This document shows positions 1 through 8,010 of a stretch of DNA of 64,000 bases, in pieces. The notes below the pieces were generated by a model that saw nothing but the letters and a program-made list of their open reading frames with translations, made no database searches and was not told the origin of the DNA. The translations under genes and the position numbers were made by a program. Source of the DNA: Unio delphinus (lineage: Eukaryota > Mollusca > Bivalvia > Unionida > Unionidae); NCBI GenBank assembly GCA_029339505.1, contig JAQISU010000070.1:1917501-1981500 (forward strand), written 5' to 3'. Positions within the stretch are counted from its first letter, which is position 1; each line of letters opens with the position of its first letter.

Positions 1-911
1 TCCGGTGAGTTATTTCCAGCTCGGAAACCTCCTACAAGAACTTCTAATCGTGATATATCATTGATAACACTACCAGGACATGAAATCCTTGGATTTCCAC
101 TCTTTGAGTTTCCAATCCTTGGATTTTCCCTCGAAGAGTTTCCACTGGAATCTTGCAATCCACTTCCGCTATAACCAGTTGCTTCATCCTGTTTTTCTAA
201 ATCGGCTTCTTGTAATAAATAATCAAGAAGATTATCATCAGGTGGTAGTTGTTGTTTTTTAGGAGAGTAGACTACTTTCTTTGCAGGTTGCTGTCGCTTT
301 CCTCGCAATTTTTGCGGTTTTTGTTGTTGTTTAAACTCTTCGTATTGATTATACACTTCGCCCACCTCATTGATATATCCAATGTATGATGCGTTACCCT
401 TCTTCTTAATTCTACCTGTTTTTTCAGTTTTGATTTTGTAGAATATATCAGCCCAGTGAGTTATATCTCTAACAAAGTTATGATGTTCTGGTTTCAACAA
501 ATTTTTCCTGTTTTCATAAGTCGTAACAACAAGCGCAGGAATTTTTGCTAGTTTAGTCTCAATGATTGCTGCTAAACCCGCCTCGTTAAATATCACGCGT
601 AAATCATCTACTATTTCTTTTGATTCCATTTGTTTTGTTTGTTCAGTTTGTTCAGTTTTCGCTGCTATTTTTTCAAGTTCACCAATAACAGATTTTCCCG
701 TCTCGGGAACATCTCCCAGTATAGCACGCTCTATCCCTTTCGTTGCTGTGGTTACTGGTTTAAACAATTCTTCGGATCCCATAGCAAAATCAGTCTGAAG
801 ACTCTGTCGTTGTTGTAGTTTATTCCGTACAGAGTCACGAATTGGTACAAATCTCCTGATTGCATCCAGTCGTTCACGAGCCAATCGGGTTGTTAATGCT
901 TCATTGACCAT
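1..911 (-). CDS. Uncharacterised acidic/coiled-coil protein of the element (C-terminus off window)
   Basis: An open frame runs from ATG at 911 to the window edge without a stop. The first ~100 residues are closely conserved with the proteins at 34870 (B) and 62763 (C), including the start MVNEALTTRLARERL. The middle is rich in K, E and Q, and a PPDD acidic stretch precedes a conserved glycine-containing segment (ATGYSGSG). A carries an extra stretch near 75-170 made of repeated short palindromes (NPRIGN/SGNPR type residues) that B has once and C lacks. The position between early genes and capsid genes suggests a virion or assembly protein, but no family is recognised. Confidence 0.75.
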   Translation of the reverse strand, partial: MVNEALTTRLARERLDAIRRFVPIRDSVRNKLQQRQSLQTDFAMGSEELFKPVTTATKGIERAILGDVPETGKSVIGELEKIAAKTEQTEQTKQMESKEIVDDLRVIFNEAGLAAIIETKLAKIPALVVTTYENRKNLLKPEHHNFVRDITHWADIFYKIKTEKTGRIKKKGNASYIGYINEVGEVYNQYEEFKQQQKPQKLRGKRQQPAKKVVYSPKKQQLPPDDNLLDYLLQEADLEKQDEATGYSGSGLQDSSGNSSRENPRIGNSKSGNPRISCPGSVINDISRLEVLVGGFRAGNNSP

Positions 912-1260
912 TATTTGAAATCGCAAACAATTTTTCAATTGCAAAACAATTTTTCAATCCAACCTAACAGACGAAAACACTTTTTGTTACATGTCAGACA
1001 TGTCGGATGATTTTTAACACGATCACGGAAGCGTTTTAACAGCGTTATCAATGATGTGGAAAGTATCAGAGTTACTAATAAAATAATTATTTTTAATTAA
1101 TACTGATAGTTTCCACACTCTCAATCTGATATATCATATCGGGAAAACCATCCATTAACGGCCTATCGATTTGACATTTTTAATCAAAAAATGCTAAAAA
1201 AAAAAATTAAAATCTCTATAAGGGACGGTCACAATCAAATAATGATAAATGGTTGGTCAA
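912..1260. other. Intergenic region with imperfect hairpin
   Basis: Arms at 1055-1069 and 1103-1117 pair over 15 positions with one mismatch (G at 1063 against G, i.e. C.C on the gene strand). The loop is AT-rich. Equivalent hairpins lie upstream of the same gene in B and C with different stem sequence. Element A has one unit; B and C have two. A CCGACATGT motif recurs next to each unit. Confidence 0.65.
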
Positions 1261-1617
1261 TCAAAATTGTTCATTTTCTTGAATTAACGCCCGTAGGTTT
1301 CTAACTTTAGAATTAACCTCCTTTTTCAATTCGTATTCGTACCCCAATTCTTTTCGTATTCGTTCTACGATGGTATACAACGGAGCGAACACACTTACGT
1401 CACTGGAAAATGCGAGAGAGTCCTTAATAGAATTCTGAATTCTTTTGATGAGCGCATACTTCTTTGGTAGCATATATTTATTGTTGTTAACTCCGTATTC
1501 TATATCCTGAAAATCAGACATGATTTGATCAGGATTTAACCCATCTGATAGTTCAATATCCCAACCTTTCAATTTTGAAATCTCGGATATGATGCTATTC
1601 ATGTTTTCAGAATTCAT
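1261..1617 (-). CDS. Uncharacterised 118-aa element protein
   Basis: Conserved in B (34111..34467) and C (61995..62342). The chosen start (MNSENMNSI) follows a TATAGAATAATG context like other genes of the element. An in-frame ATG 45 nt upstream overlaps the stop of the preceding HNH gene as TAATG and is the alternative start. The protein is helical in character, with conserved LNPDQI and DFQDIEYGV segments and a lysine-rich C-terminal half. No known domain is recognised. A positional counterpart in D may be the 137-aa protein at 12033. Confidence 0.65.
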   Translation of the reverse strand: MNSENMNSIISEISKLKGWDIELSDGLNPDQIMSDFQDIEYGVNNNKYMLPKKYALIKRIQNSIKDSLAFSSDVSVFAPLYTIVERIRKELGYEYELKKEVNSKVRNLRALIQENEQF

Positions 1618-1661
1618 TATTCTATAACAATTATATATTTCTAAATGAAAAATATGACGCA

Positions 1662-2153
1662 TTAGACATAACTAAATTTAACTTTCTGTCCTGTCTTTTT
1701 TGAAATCGCCGATCGATAAATCCCCTCTGCAACTTTTCGTACTGAGGATCCACAAATATTGAAATACTTGCCGGCTTCATATATTGATTGAAATATTTTT
1801 TCTTCGTTAGTTATTGTATTCAAAGATTTTACGGGTTTCGCTTTTTTTGAACAAGTGCCAGTCCTTCCTCGTTTGGAATTCTCACTCTGTGTGATAGCTT
1901 GCAGATTTGATAAAGAATTGTTCTTTCGATTAGAATCCTTGTGATCGATAACAAGACCATCCTCGATCAATCCATTAAAACATTCAAATATGAAACGATG
2001 ATTGTGATATTTCTTCTTTCCAGCGCTAAACATCAAATACCCTTGATTAGTCACAAAACCGACCGTTTTCTTCAAAATACAGTGTCTGACAGTACCATCA
2101 CTGGATGCTTCATAATTTAAAATCAAGGGATGCTGTCTGAATTCTTGGTTCAT
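1662..2153 (-). CDS. HNH homing-endonuclease-like protein with NUMOD-type DNA-binding region
   Basis: 163 aa. The N-terminal half contains a NUMOD4/HNH_3-like pattern: YEASSDGTV, then HNHRF, then VIDHKDSN followed by NN.L.NL, which supplies the HNH-type histidine and asparagine residues. The C-terminal ~50 residues (EKIFQSIYEAGKYFNI...) resemble a NUMOD1 helix-turn-helix as found behind phage and intron HNH nucleases. The likely activity is metal-dependent nicking or cleavage of DNA. It lies between the zinc-finger gene and the 118-aa gene in A, B, C and D, so it is a resident gene of the lineage rather than a recent invader of one copy. Confidence 0.75.
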   Translation of the reverse strand: MNQEFRQHPLILNYEASSDGTVRHCILKKTVGFVTNQGYLMFSAGKKKYHNHRFIFECFNGLIEDGLVIDHKDSNRKNNSLSNLQAITQSENSKRGRTGTCSKKAKPVKSLNTITNEEKIFQSIYEAGKYFNICGSSVRKVAEGIYRSAISKKTGQKVKFSYV

Positions 2154-2167
2154 TCGTATACATAATA

Positions 2168-2530
2168 CTATTGTTTGTCTAATTCATTGTTTGGTTTAAT
2201 GATGAATCTTTCGATGTAGTCTTGAGGGGTTCTTATGATTTTGTCAGTGACAGTGTCAGTGTCAGGGACTTTTTCAGGGTCAAAATTTCTGATTGATTGT
2301 CCATTTTTTATTCTTTTATCATAATAACGCTTCAATTCCCTGTATCGCTTACCACCGCAATTCAAACACAACCGTGATTTCCCCCTAACCCCAACCCCAC
2401 ATCGTATGCACGGTAACGGACCAAGGCTTCCACGACGAAAGCTTTGCATATGATACCCACAGAACTCATTTCTGCATGATTTGTTACACGGGATTACTGA
2501 TCCAATCATAAGCCACTTGCAGTGATTCAT
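2168..2530 (-). CDS. Small cysteine-rich (zinc-finger) protein
   Basis: About 120 aa starting MNHCKWLM. Cysteine/histidine groups are C..., CNKSC..., CGYH, then CIRCG and LCLNCGG, followed by a basic helix (GKRYRELKRYYDKR). The start is set by TATATAATG directly at the codon, conserved in B and D; the longer upstream ATG (2548) is not conserved. It is transcribed divergently from the polymerase gene with 42 bp between start codons. A DNA- or RNA-binding regulator is plausible; the family is unknown. Confidence 0.7.
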   Translation of the reverse strand: MNHCKWLMIGSVIPCNKSCRNEFCGYHMQSFRRGSLGPLPCIRCGVGVRGKSRLCLNCGGKRYRELKRYYDKRIKNGQSIRNFDPEKVPDTDTVTDKIIRTPQDYIERFIIKPNNELDKQ

Positions 2531-2572
2531 TATATAAAAATCTTTCATTTAAATGCTTGTTTTAATTATAGC
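2531..2572. promoter_or_regulatory. Divergent promoter between zinc-finger and polymerase genes
   Basis: Only 42 bp separate the two start codons. The left-reading gene has TATATAATG and the right-reading gene has ATTATAGCATG. In B the same gap (33157-33198) shows TATATAGCATG and TATAATG. D has TATAATG before both genes but an (AT)n expansion in between. A TATA-like motif touching the ATG implies very short leaders. Promoter activity is inferred. Confidence 0.5.
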
Positions 2573-5500
2573 ATGAAGGAATTAGGGAGAACGCCAACGA
2601 AAAATGCTGATAAGGAGTTTAAGAGATTATTAAAAATCAATCCTAGATTTAATCTCGATAAACCCAAAAAACGTAACAAACGTCCAATAGACGGAAACAT
2701 GAAAGAGTTTAAGAGATTATTAAAAATCAATCCTAGATTTAATCTCGATAAACCCAAAAAACGTAACAAACGTCCAATAGACGGAAACATGAAAGAGTTT
2801 AAGAGATTATTAAAAATCAATCCTAGATTTAATCTCGATAGACCAAAAAAAACCAAAAAACGTCCAATAGACGGAAACATGAAAGAGTTTAAGAGATTAT
2901 TAAAAATCAATCCTAGATTTAATCTCGATAGACCCAAAAAACGTAACAAAATCAATCCTAGATTTAATCTCGATAAACCAAAAAAACGTCCAATAGACGG
3001 AAACATGAAAGAGTTTAAGAGATTATTGAAAATCAATCCTAGATTTAATCTCGATAAACCCAAAATCCTTCGGATTTCAAAAACATCCAAGAGAGATTAC
3101 CCCTGGAAAGATGCTCAATTCAATCTCGATATAGCTTCTAATACACCAAAGAATACAATTCTTGATAAAGCCATGATTAGTAAAATCAGAGATTGTTTTA
3201 ATGAATTTAAGCGTGATGGAGCATCTTATTGTTGGTCAACATTTCGAATTGATGGTGTTGTTGATGCTACCATGAATGATGAAAAAGCAGCAGTGATAAT
3301 TTCACGTGTTGGGGAAAAACGGCATTTTTTCCGAATCAAATTCATTATCGAAGTCGATGGCAAATGGATTATTAAGGATAAATTTGAACCAATCCTCAAG
3401 AATAAAAAAGCTGTCATTGTGAGTAGAGATTCCAAACCAGGGATTCTAACCGGCATTGATAAACCATACTACGAAAGATCTTATCCCGTAACAGCAATGG
3501 TTTATGGGATATATCCGTTAAATGATAAACCCGATATCGCAAAACTAGCTCCTATGAAATATTCGTCAGGGCTTAATTGTGTAGCAGAACGAATAATAGA
3601 ACACTTCACAAATGCATCCCGAGGAAATAAACTAACTGATCTGCGACGTAGGAAAATAAACGAGTGGGAACTGACAGTGAAACAGCATGGTGCAAAGATT
3701 TCTGATATAGCTAAATTAGAAACATCATTAAGATTTCCAATAACCGTTATGACGATAACGGGAGAGGTTTTATACGAACCGAAATATAACAAAAATGGAG
3801 CACCAATACAGATTATTGATCATAACAAACACGCGTGGACACCTGCGGTAACAATATTTCCACGAGAACGAACCGTGAAATATATCCCTAAGGAGTTCGT
3901 CGGGGATGTTTTCTATGAAGAGAGATTATTTGATGCTATTCATGCGTTGTGTAAGGATGATCCTGTGTCAGTGTGGTTACTTAGAAGTGATGAAGAATTC
4001 GATCAATTTGTAAAACCAAATGGTGAATTATATCGCATTGAAGAATTAGATAACAGAATGAGAACAATCGCTAGTGATTTTTCACCGCAAAATTCCCATG
4101 AAAAACTACTCACGGATAGTTTTACTATTCCATCAGTGGTAGCTCACTTCGCAAGAGAAAAAAACTCGTGGCGTCCAACACGAAATGATTTTCTCGAGGA
4201 TGTTAAATTGAGTTGCGTCGAATTCGGTCATGGAGGACTGTGGAATACGAAATACTCATGTGATGGTATGATTTCAATTGATATATCCGCGTGTTATCCC
4301 GGAAGTTTTCTCGGATATGGGGAATGCGCTGAGTACTTCAAACGATTTGGACACCCCACGCATGAAATGACTCGTGTTGCGATTAATGGACCATTGCCTG
4401 ATTTTGATTTAACCGGATTCGCTCGTGTGATATCATTCGAATTAGCTACAGGGTTACATCCGTGTAGTTATGTTTGGCTCGGTAGACACCTTTCTGAAAA
4501 ACACTGGATGCCAATAGTGCTATTGAGATATATGATTGATTGTGGTATGCTAATATCGTTGATTGTTTCCGAGGCTATTATATGCTATCGAGCTCAGAAA
4601 GAAGTTTGGCTACCACAACCCAATCTAGATAGAATAATCAACGAACTACGAAAACAGTTTCCAGATTTCAGTGAAGAAGAAATCATAAATTGGTCTAAGA
4701 AGTTATTTGAAATTAAAAAAGAACAAGCAAAAGATCTCGGAAGAAGAATAATCGGTAAATTTACCCAGGGTGGACGATACGATAACGCAAAATATTCTTC
4801 GCGGTTGATCATAGATGTCGCTGAATACGATTTTATTGTAGCGGATTTAATGAAACAGGGAAAACTTGTATCCCGTAAGGATGCTTTTCTATCCAATGGT
4901 GAGAAATTAGGTACGGTTGTTACCTACTGTGATGGATATAATTCCCAGTACACACATTTGAGAAGTTCAATGTTAGCCTATGCTTCTATTAATCTATTTT
5001 CGATGATAAATAGATTTCCTAATACCGCGGTTAGAGTGGCCACTGATTCGATGTATATACATAATAAGTACAAATCAGCTGTAGCTAAATTCACAGATCC
5101 CGAAGAAAATTGGGGGCGTTGGCGATTTAAAAAGGAGATGCTACATGAGTATTGTGAATCCGCAGACGTTGCCATGGATGATAAATATCTTTGTTGTAAC
5201 CGTATTGAAATTCAATCAGAATTTTCTAATGCACCACCGGTATCTGATCCAGTATGTAGATACAAGACAGTTTATTTAAACGGTTGTGGTGGGTCAGGAA
5301 AGACAACTCGTGCAATTGAATTATATCGTGGTGGTGGAAATACTTGTATTTCTACTAACATGATTGTGCTAACACCGACTCACAGACTCGCCAGAGAGAT
5401 GATACAGCGAGGGGTAAATGCTTGCACTTATCACAGCTTCTTTCGATGGAAGGGTGACAAATGGACTCCTGATCGAATGGGTGATAAATTCATTCCTGAA

Positions 5501-6331
5501 ATCATAATCTGGGATGAAATATGCACAGTGTCATTAGATGTATTAAAAACATTTCTTGAGTGGTTGTTAACCAAAAACACAAAAGTCGTCATGTGCGGGG
5601 ATCAAGGCCAACCACCACCATTTGTCGGTGCATCTCCACATGAATGGCTAAAGGGTTTTGTAGACTACTATGAAGAAATCACCACTGATTATAGATCACT
5701 TGATGAACGATTACGCGAGTTCAAAGCGCTAATTAGATTACAACCGGATAGAATCCAATGCGAAATAACGCGTGAAGTGATTTCAGAAACCCCAATGAAT
5801 GATTTCTGGGAAGCGTGGAGACCAAACGATTTGATCATTGCAAGTAGAAAAATAGTCAGGGATACACTTCAGATGAAGTTATTTGAATTGCATAAAGAAA
5901 AATTCGCAACGCTTCCAGTACCCTTTTGTTATAGGCCATCGGATACACGAAAACAGAATATTGAAGTTGATATTCCAGGACAGAGTGAAAAACAAATTCT
6001 GGTATTAAATGATATTGTGCTGGTTGATATCAATGTCGTTGAAGATGCATTGCGTGCTAATAAATCCCCGTGGACGCTAGGATACGCAGCAACAATACAC
6101 TCTTCACAGGGATTGACTATATCGGATACAATTGTTTGGATGGTAGATAATCGCATCGAATGGTCAAATTTAGTCTATCTCGCAGTATCCAGAGTACGAA
6201 ACATAAATCAACTTCGAAGAGTTGTTTTCGATGATAATGACACAACAATAAGTGATATTGATGTTAGCATCATTAATAAAAAACTCTCCGGTTACAAACA
6301 ACAGGACAAAAAAAAAACAACGAGAATTTGA
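2573..6331 (+). CDS. Family-B DNA polymerase fused to SF1 helicase
   Basis: 1252 aa. Residues ~12-165 are basic ~30-residue repeats (core KINPRFNLD, six times). The polymerase follows: motif A DISACYP near 570, motif B-like GRRIIGKFTQGG near 722, motif C ATDSMYI near 822, where the usual DTD is replaced by ATDS. From ~900 an SF1 helicase follows: Walker A GCGGSGKT, Walker B IWDEI near 980, motif III CGDQGQ near 1008, motif V AATIHSSQG near 1170, motif VI VSRVR near 1203. No convincing 3'-5' exonuclease motifs were found by eye. Its role would be replication of the element, probably protein-primed as in Polintons (inference). The start at 2573 is chosen from the TATAGCATG context shared with B. 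An HNH domain follows in the +1 frame. Confidence 0.85.
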   Translation: MKELGRTPTKNADKEFKRLLKINPRFNLDKPKKRNKRPIDGNMKEFKRLLKINPRFNLDKPKKRNKRPIDGNMKEFKRLLKINPRFNLDRPKKTKKRPIDGNMKEFKRLLKINPRFNLDRPKKRNKINPRFNLDKPKKRPIDGNMKEFKRLLKINPRFNLDKPKILRISKTSKRDYPWKDAQFNLDIASNTPKNTILDKAMISKIRDCFNEFKRDGASYCWSTFRIDGVVDATMNDEKAAVIISRVGEKRHFFRIKFIIEVDGKWIIKDKFEPILKNKKAVIVSRDSKPGILTGIDKPYYERSYPVTAMVYGIYPLNDKPDIAKLAPMKYSSGLNCVAERIIEHFTNASRGNKLTDLRRRKINEWELTVKQHGAKISDIAKLETSLRFPITVMTITGEVLYEPKYNKNGAPIQIIDHNKHAWTPAVTIFPRERTVKYIPKEFVGDVFYEERLFDAIHALCKDDPVSVWLLRSDEEFDQFVKPNGELYRIEELDNRMRTIASDFSPQNSHEKLLTDSFTIPSVVAHFAREKNSWRPTRNDFLEDVKLSCVEFGHGGLWNTKYSCDGMISIDISACYPGSFLGYGECAEYFKRFGHPTHEMTRVAINGPLPDFDLTGFARVISFELATGLHPCSYVWLGRHLSEKHWMPIVLLRYMIDCGMLISLIVSEAIICYRAQKEVWLPQPNLDRIINELRKQFPDFSEEEIINWSKKLFEIKKEQAKDLGRRIIGKFTQGGRYDNAKYSSRLIIDVAEYDFIVADLMKQGKLVSRKDAFLSNGEKLGTVVTYCDGYNSQYTHLRSSMLAYASINLFSMINRFPNTAVRVATDSMYIHNKYKSAVAKFTDPEENWGRWRFKKEMLHEYCESADVAMDDKYLCCNRIEIQSEFSNAPPVSDPVCRYKTVYLNGCGGSGKTTRAIELYRGGGNTCISTNMIVLTPTHRLAREMIQRGVNACTYHSFFRWKGDKWTPDRMGDKFIPEIIIWDEICTVSLDVLKTFLEWLLTKNTKVVMCGDQGQPPPFVGASPHEWLKGFVDYYEEITTDYRSLDERLREFKALIRLQPDRIQCEITREVISETPMNDFWEAWRPNDLIIASRKIVRDTLQMKLFELHKEKFATLPVPFCYRPSDTRKQNIEVDIPGQSEKQILVLNDIVLVDINVVEDALRANKSPWTLGYAATIHSSQGLTISDTIVWMVDNRIEWSNLVYLAVSRVRNINQLRRVVFDDNDTTISDIDVSIINKKLSGYKQQDKKKTTRI
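2608..3063 (+). repeat. Tandem ~90-bp repeats encoding the basic N-terminal array
   Basis: About five to six units encode MKEFKRLLKINPRFNLD plus a K/R-rich linker and PIDGN. Unit number and linker length differ between A, B and C, always keeping frame. The array is absent from the D polymerase. The reverse strand is also open through the array, a by-product of the repeat. Confidence 0.85.
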
Positions 6332-6533
6332 TATTGATGCTAAATTAATAATCACTTTGAAGAAACAACAGAATAATCACTGCGCGAGTTGCAATTGTAT
6401 AATGCGTTGGCAGTATTCGGATAAGGATCCTCGCCAATTCACCGTAGACAGAAAAAATAACAATCTCGGTCATGTCAGAAATAATGTGATGTTGACTTGT
6501 CTTGAGTGCAATAGACGCAACGGCGCTAGTTAA
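6318..6533 (+). CDS. HNH endonuclease domain, +1 frame to the polymerase-helicase
   Basis: The region encodes CASCN...FTVDRKNNNLGHVRNNVMLTCLECN, a compact HNH/McrA-like fold with two CxxC pairs. It begins behind an A10 run at the end of the polymerase gene, in the +1 frame. In D the equivalent domain is in the polymerase frame after one TAG. It is therefore probably an ancestral C-terminal domain, now reached by frameshift or slippage, or expressed from its own start. The 3' end overlaps the convergent integrase gene by 8 bp. The start coordinate is where homology begins, not a proven start codon. Confidence 0.6.
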   Translation, partial: QREFDIDAKLIITLKKQQNNHCASCNCIMRWQYSDKDPRQFTVDRKNNNLGHVRNNVMLTCLECNRRNGAS

Positions 6534-7488
6534 GACCATGCGGTGGCAATTGAGTATCCTCGGGAATCACTTGTAGTTGTTGTCGAGTAAAACCCCGCTG
6601 AGGGGCAGTTGAATCCAGTTTATAGATTGCTGGTCTACCAGTTGATCGTGTTATACTAGATATCTTATGCGTAGTGACGCTCCAAATAGGATCAGTAGCC
6701 CTTTTTCTACCCCCTTCAAGCTCTCCTGGTTCGTATAAGTACCTCACAATGACACTACTACCAAGAATTGGTTGGGAAACGCTAGCGTTTCTAGGGAAAT
6801 CTTTTTGTGGTTGTACGGGTATTGACTTCTTTTTAATCGCGTTGATAGGTTTCATGTTGATTGTTCTAGTAATCTCGTTATTCAGTGCAGTAATCACAGA
6901 TGGTAATCTTTTAACCCATTCACTGGATCGCTTTTCTTGAATGAATTCTTTTGCGTATTGATATCCAAATAACCGCTCAGCAATCGTCCGATTAAATCGT
7001 TCTACAATGGCCTGATCGCGATGTAGCGCAGTATGCCCTCGTCGTATGGTGACATTATGATGTTTCATTGTAGATAACACTGCACCCTGAAATTCCTTGC
7101 CAGGATCAACTTGTAACAGATTTGGCCAACGCAGAAGACCTCGTCGATAAATCCTTTCAAATGCAGAAGCGACTTCAGTGGCTGATTTTGTTTTCAGCGG
7201 TTCTGCTTCTTTGTATCGACTCGCAACATCAACTACGGTTAACGCATATTTGTAACCACGATCATGTGGCAGAAATAATATATCAGCCTGATGAACTTCA
7301 TTAGGAGCGGTCACATCAAAATGCGAGAATTGAATTTGTTTAGGCGGTGGTAGATAAATTTGCCATAGTGCCTGTTTGGATAACCAATTAGCCGCAGTGG
7401 TTTTTTTCACTTTTGCAGCTCTAGCGAGTTTATTGATTGCAGCGTTACCCCTCCAGTATCCCCTCGGAGAATAATAAATTGATTCCAT
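6526..7488 (-). CDS. Retroviral-type DDE integrase
   Basis: 320 aa. The N-terminal helix-turn-helix-like segment (MESIYYSPRGYW...) is typical of Polinton integrases. The catalytic core has D in HQADILF, D in LLQVDPGKEF and E in AIVERFN, the last two separated by 34 residues. The basic C-terminal domain has VRYLYEPGE. It inserts element ends and generates the short target duplication. The start is MESIYY, conserved in all copies; an ATG 18 nt upstream is not. A carries a 16-bp palindrome insertion (6776-6791, residues NASVS) that B and C lack here. Confidence 0.9.
   Translation of the reverse strand: MESIYYSPRGYWRGNAAINKLARAAKVKKTTAANWLSKQALWQIYLPPPKQIQFSHFDVTAPNEVHQADILFLPHDRGYKYALTVVDVASRYKEAEPLKTKSATEVASAFERIYRRGLLRWPNLLQVDPGKEFQGAVLSTMKHHNVTIRRGHTALHRDQAIVERFNRTIAERLFGYQYAKEFIQEKRSSEWVKRLPSVITALNNEITRTINMKPINAIKKKSIPVQPQKDFPRNASVSQPILGSSVIVRYLYEPGELEGGRKRATDPIWSVTTHKISSITRSTGRPAIYKLDSTAPQRGFTRQQLQVIPEDTQLPPHGLN
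6776..6791. repeat. 16-bp palindrome GAAACGCTAGCGTTTC inserted in integrase
   Basis: A perfect palindrome, absent at this site in B and C. The same palindrome is in the C polymerase (58697-58712), a one-base variant in a D structural gene (11448-11463), and a shorter core between genes in B (39692-39703). Confidence 0.7.
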
Positions 7489-7492
7489 ATTA

Positions 7493-8010
7493 TTAATTAC
7501 CAGCACCTAACATCAATTTACTTTTCATAGCCGATTTTATCAAAAATGAAGACAATTTTTCTTTGAAGGATTTATCAGGAATAGCATTTAACGCATGAAT
7601 TAATTTCACATCCGCGAGATGCCTGTTTTGCAGATTGCTGCTTTTATAAGCAACATCATGAAGGTGACAGGCCTTATCAATGGCGTTTATTGGTTCTTCA
7701 CCGGGGTTGGGTTGATTTTGATTATTGAGTCTGATATCAAGTCTGGTTCCTGGTCCACAGTAGCTATATCCTGGGAGGTGCTTTTCTCCGGGGTATTTTG
7801 CCCATGGGGTTCCAGGGAGTTTTGCTAATTTGGCTGCGATATCACCTCCTCGTTTTTTTTTAAATCAGATTTCATAGACACAAATCTAAATTTCTTTGTA
7901 CCACATTGCACGCATTTACCAGAAAGCGCTGATCGGTTATTTTTAGTTGTAATCGTCGTCACATCATCTGTGCCAGTACGCGTTTTACACTTCACACAAT
8001 ATAGATCCAT
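7493..8010 (-). CDS. Zinc-ribbon + phospholipase-A2-like protein, joined by a predicted -1 frameshift
   Basis: The zero frame (8010 to 7825) encodes 61 aa with a zinc ribbon (YCVKC ... GKCVQC) and ends soon after an A9 run. The -1 frame continues with a PLA2-like domain: calcium-loop-like YCGPGT, catalytic pair in KACHLHDVAY, and ADVKLIHALN, as in the parvovirus VP1 unique region and related Polinton proteins. An in-phase A-AAA-AAC heptamer sits at the junction. The stop is 7493-7495, 4 bp from the integrase start on the same strand. A membrane-penetration role for the PLA2 during entry is inferred from parvoviruses. The zinc ribbon alone would be the unshifted product. Confidence 0.75.
7852..7858 (-). 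promoter_or_regulatory. -1 frameshift slippery heptamer A-AAA-AAC
   Basis: The heptamer begins at the third position of a zero-frame codon, the phase required for tandem -1 slippage, at the end of an A9 run. The -1 frame after it is exactly the PLA2 frame, and the zero frame stops within 30 nt. Confidence 0.7.

Noticed and set aside
2566..3090. 174-aa minus-strand open frame through the polymerase repeat array (and equivalents at 32726 and 60929)
   Set aside because: It is the antisense of a 90-bp repeat whose period is a multiple of three; it follows repeat number and has no independent features.
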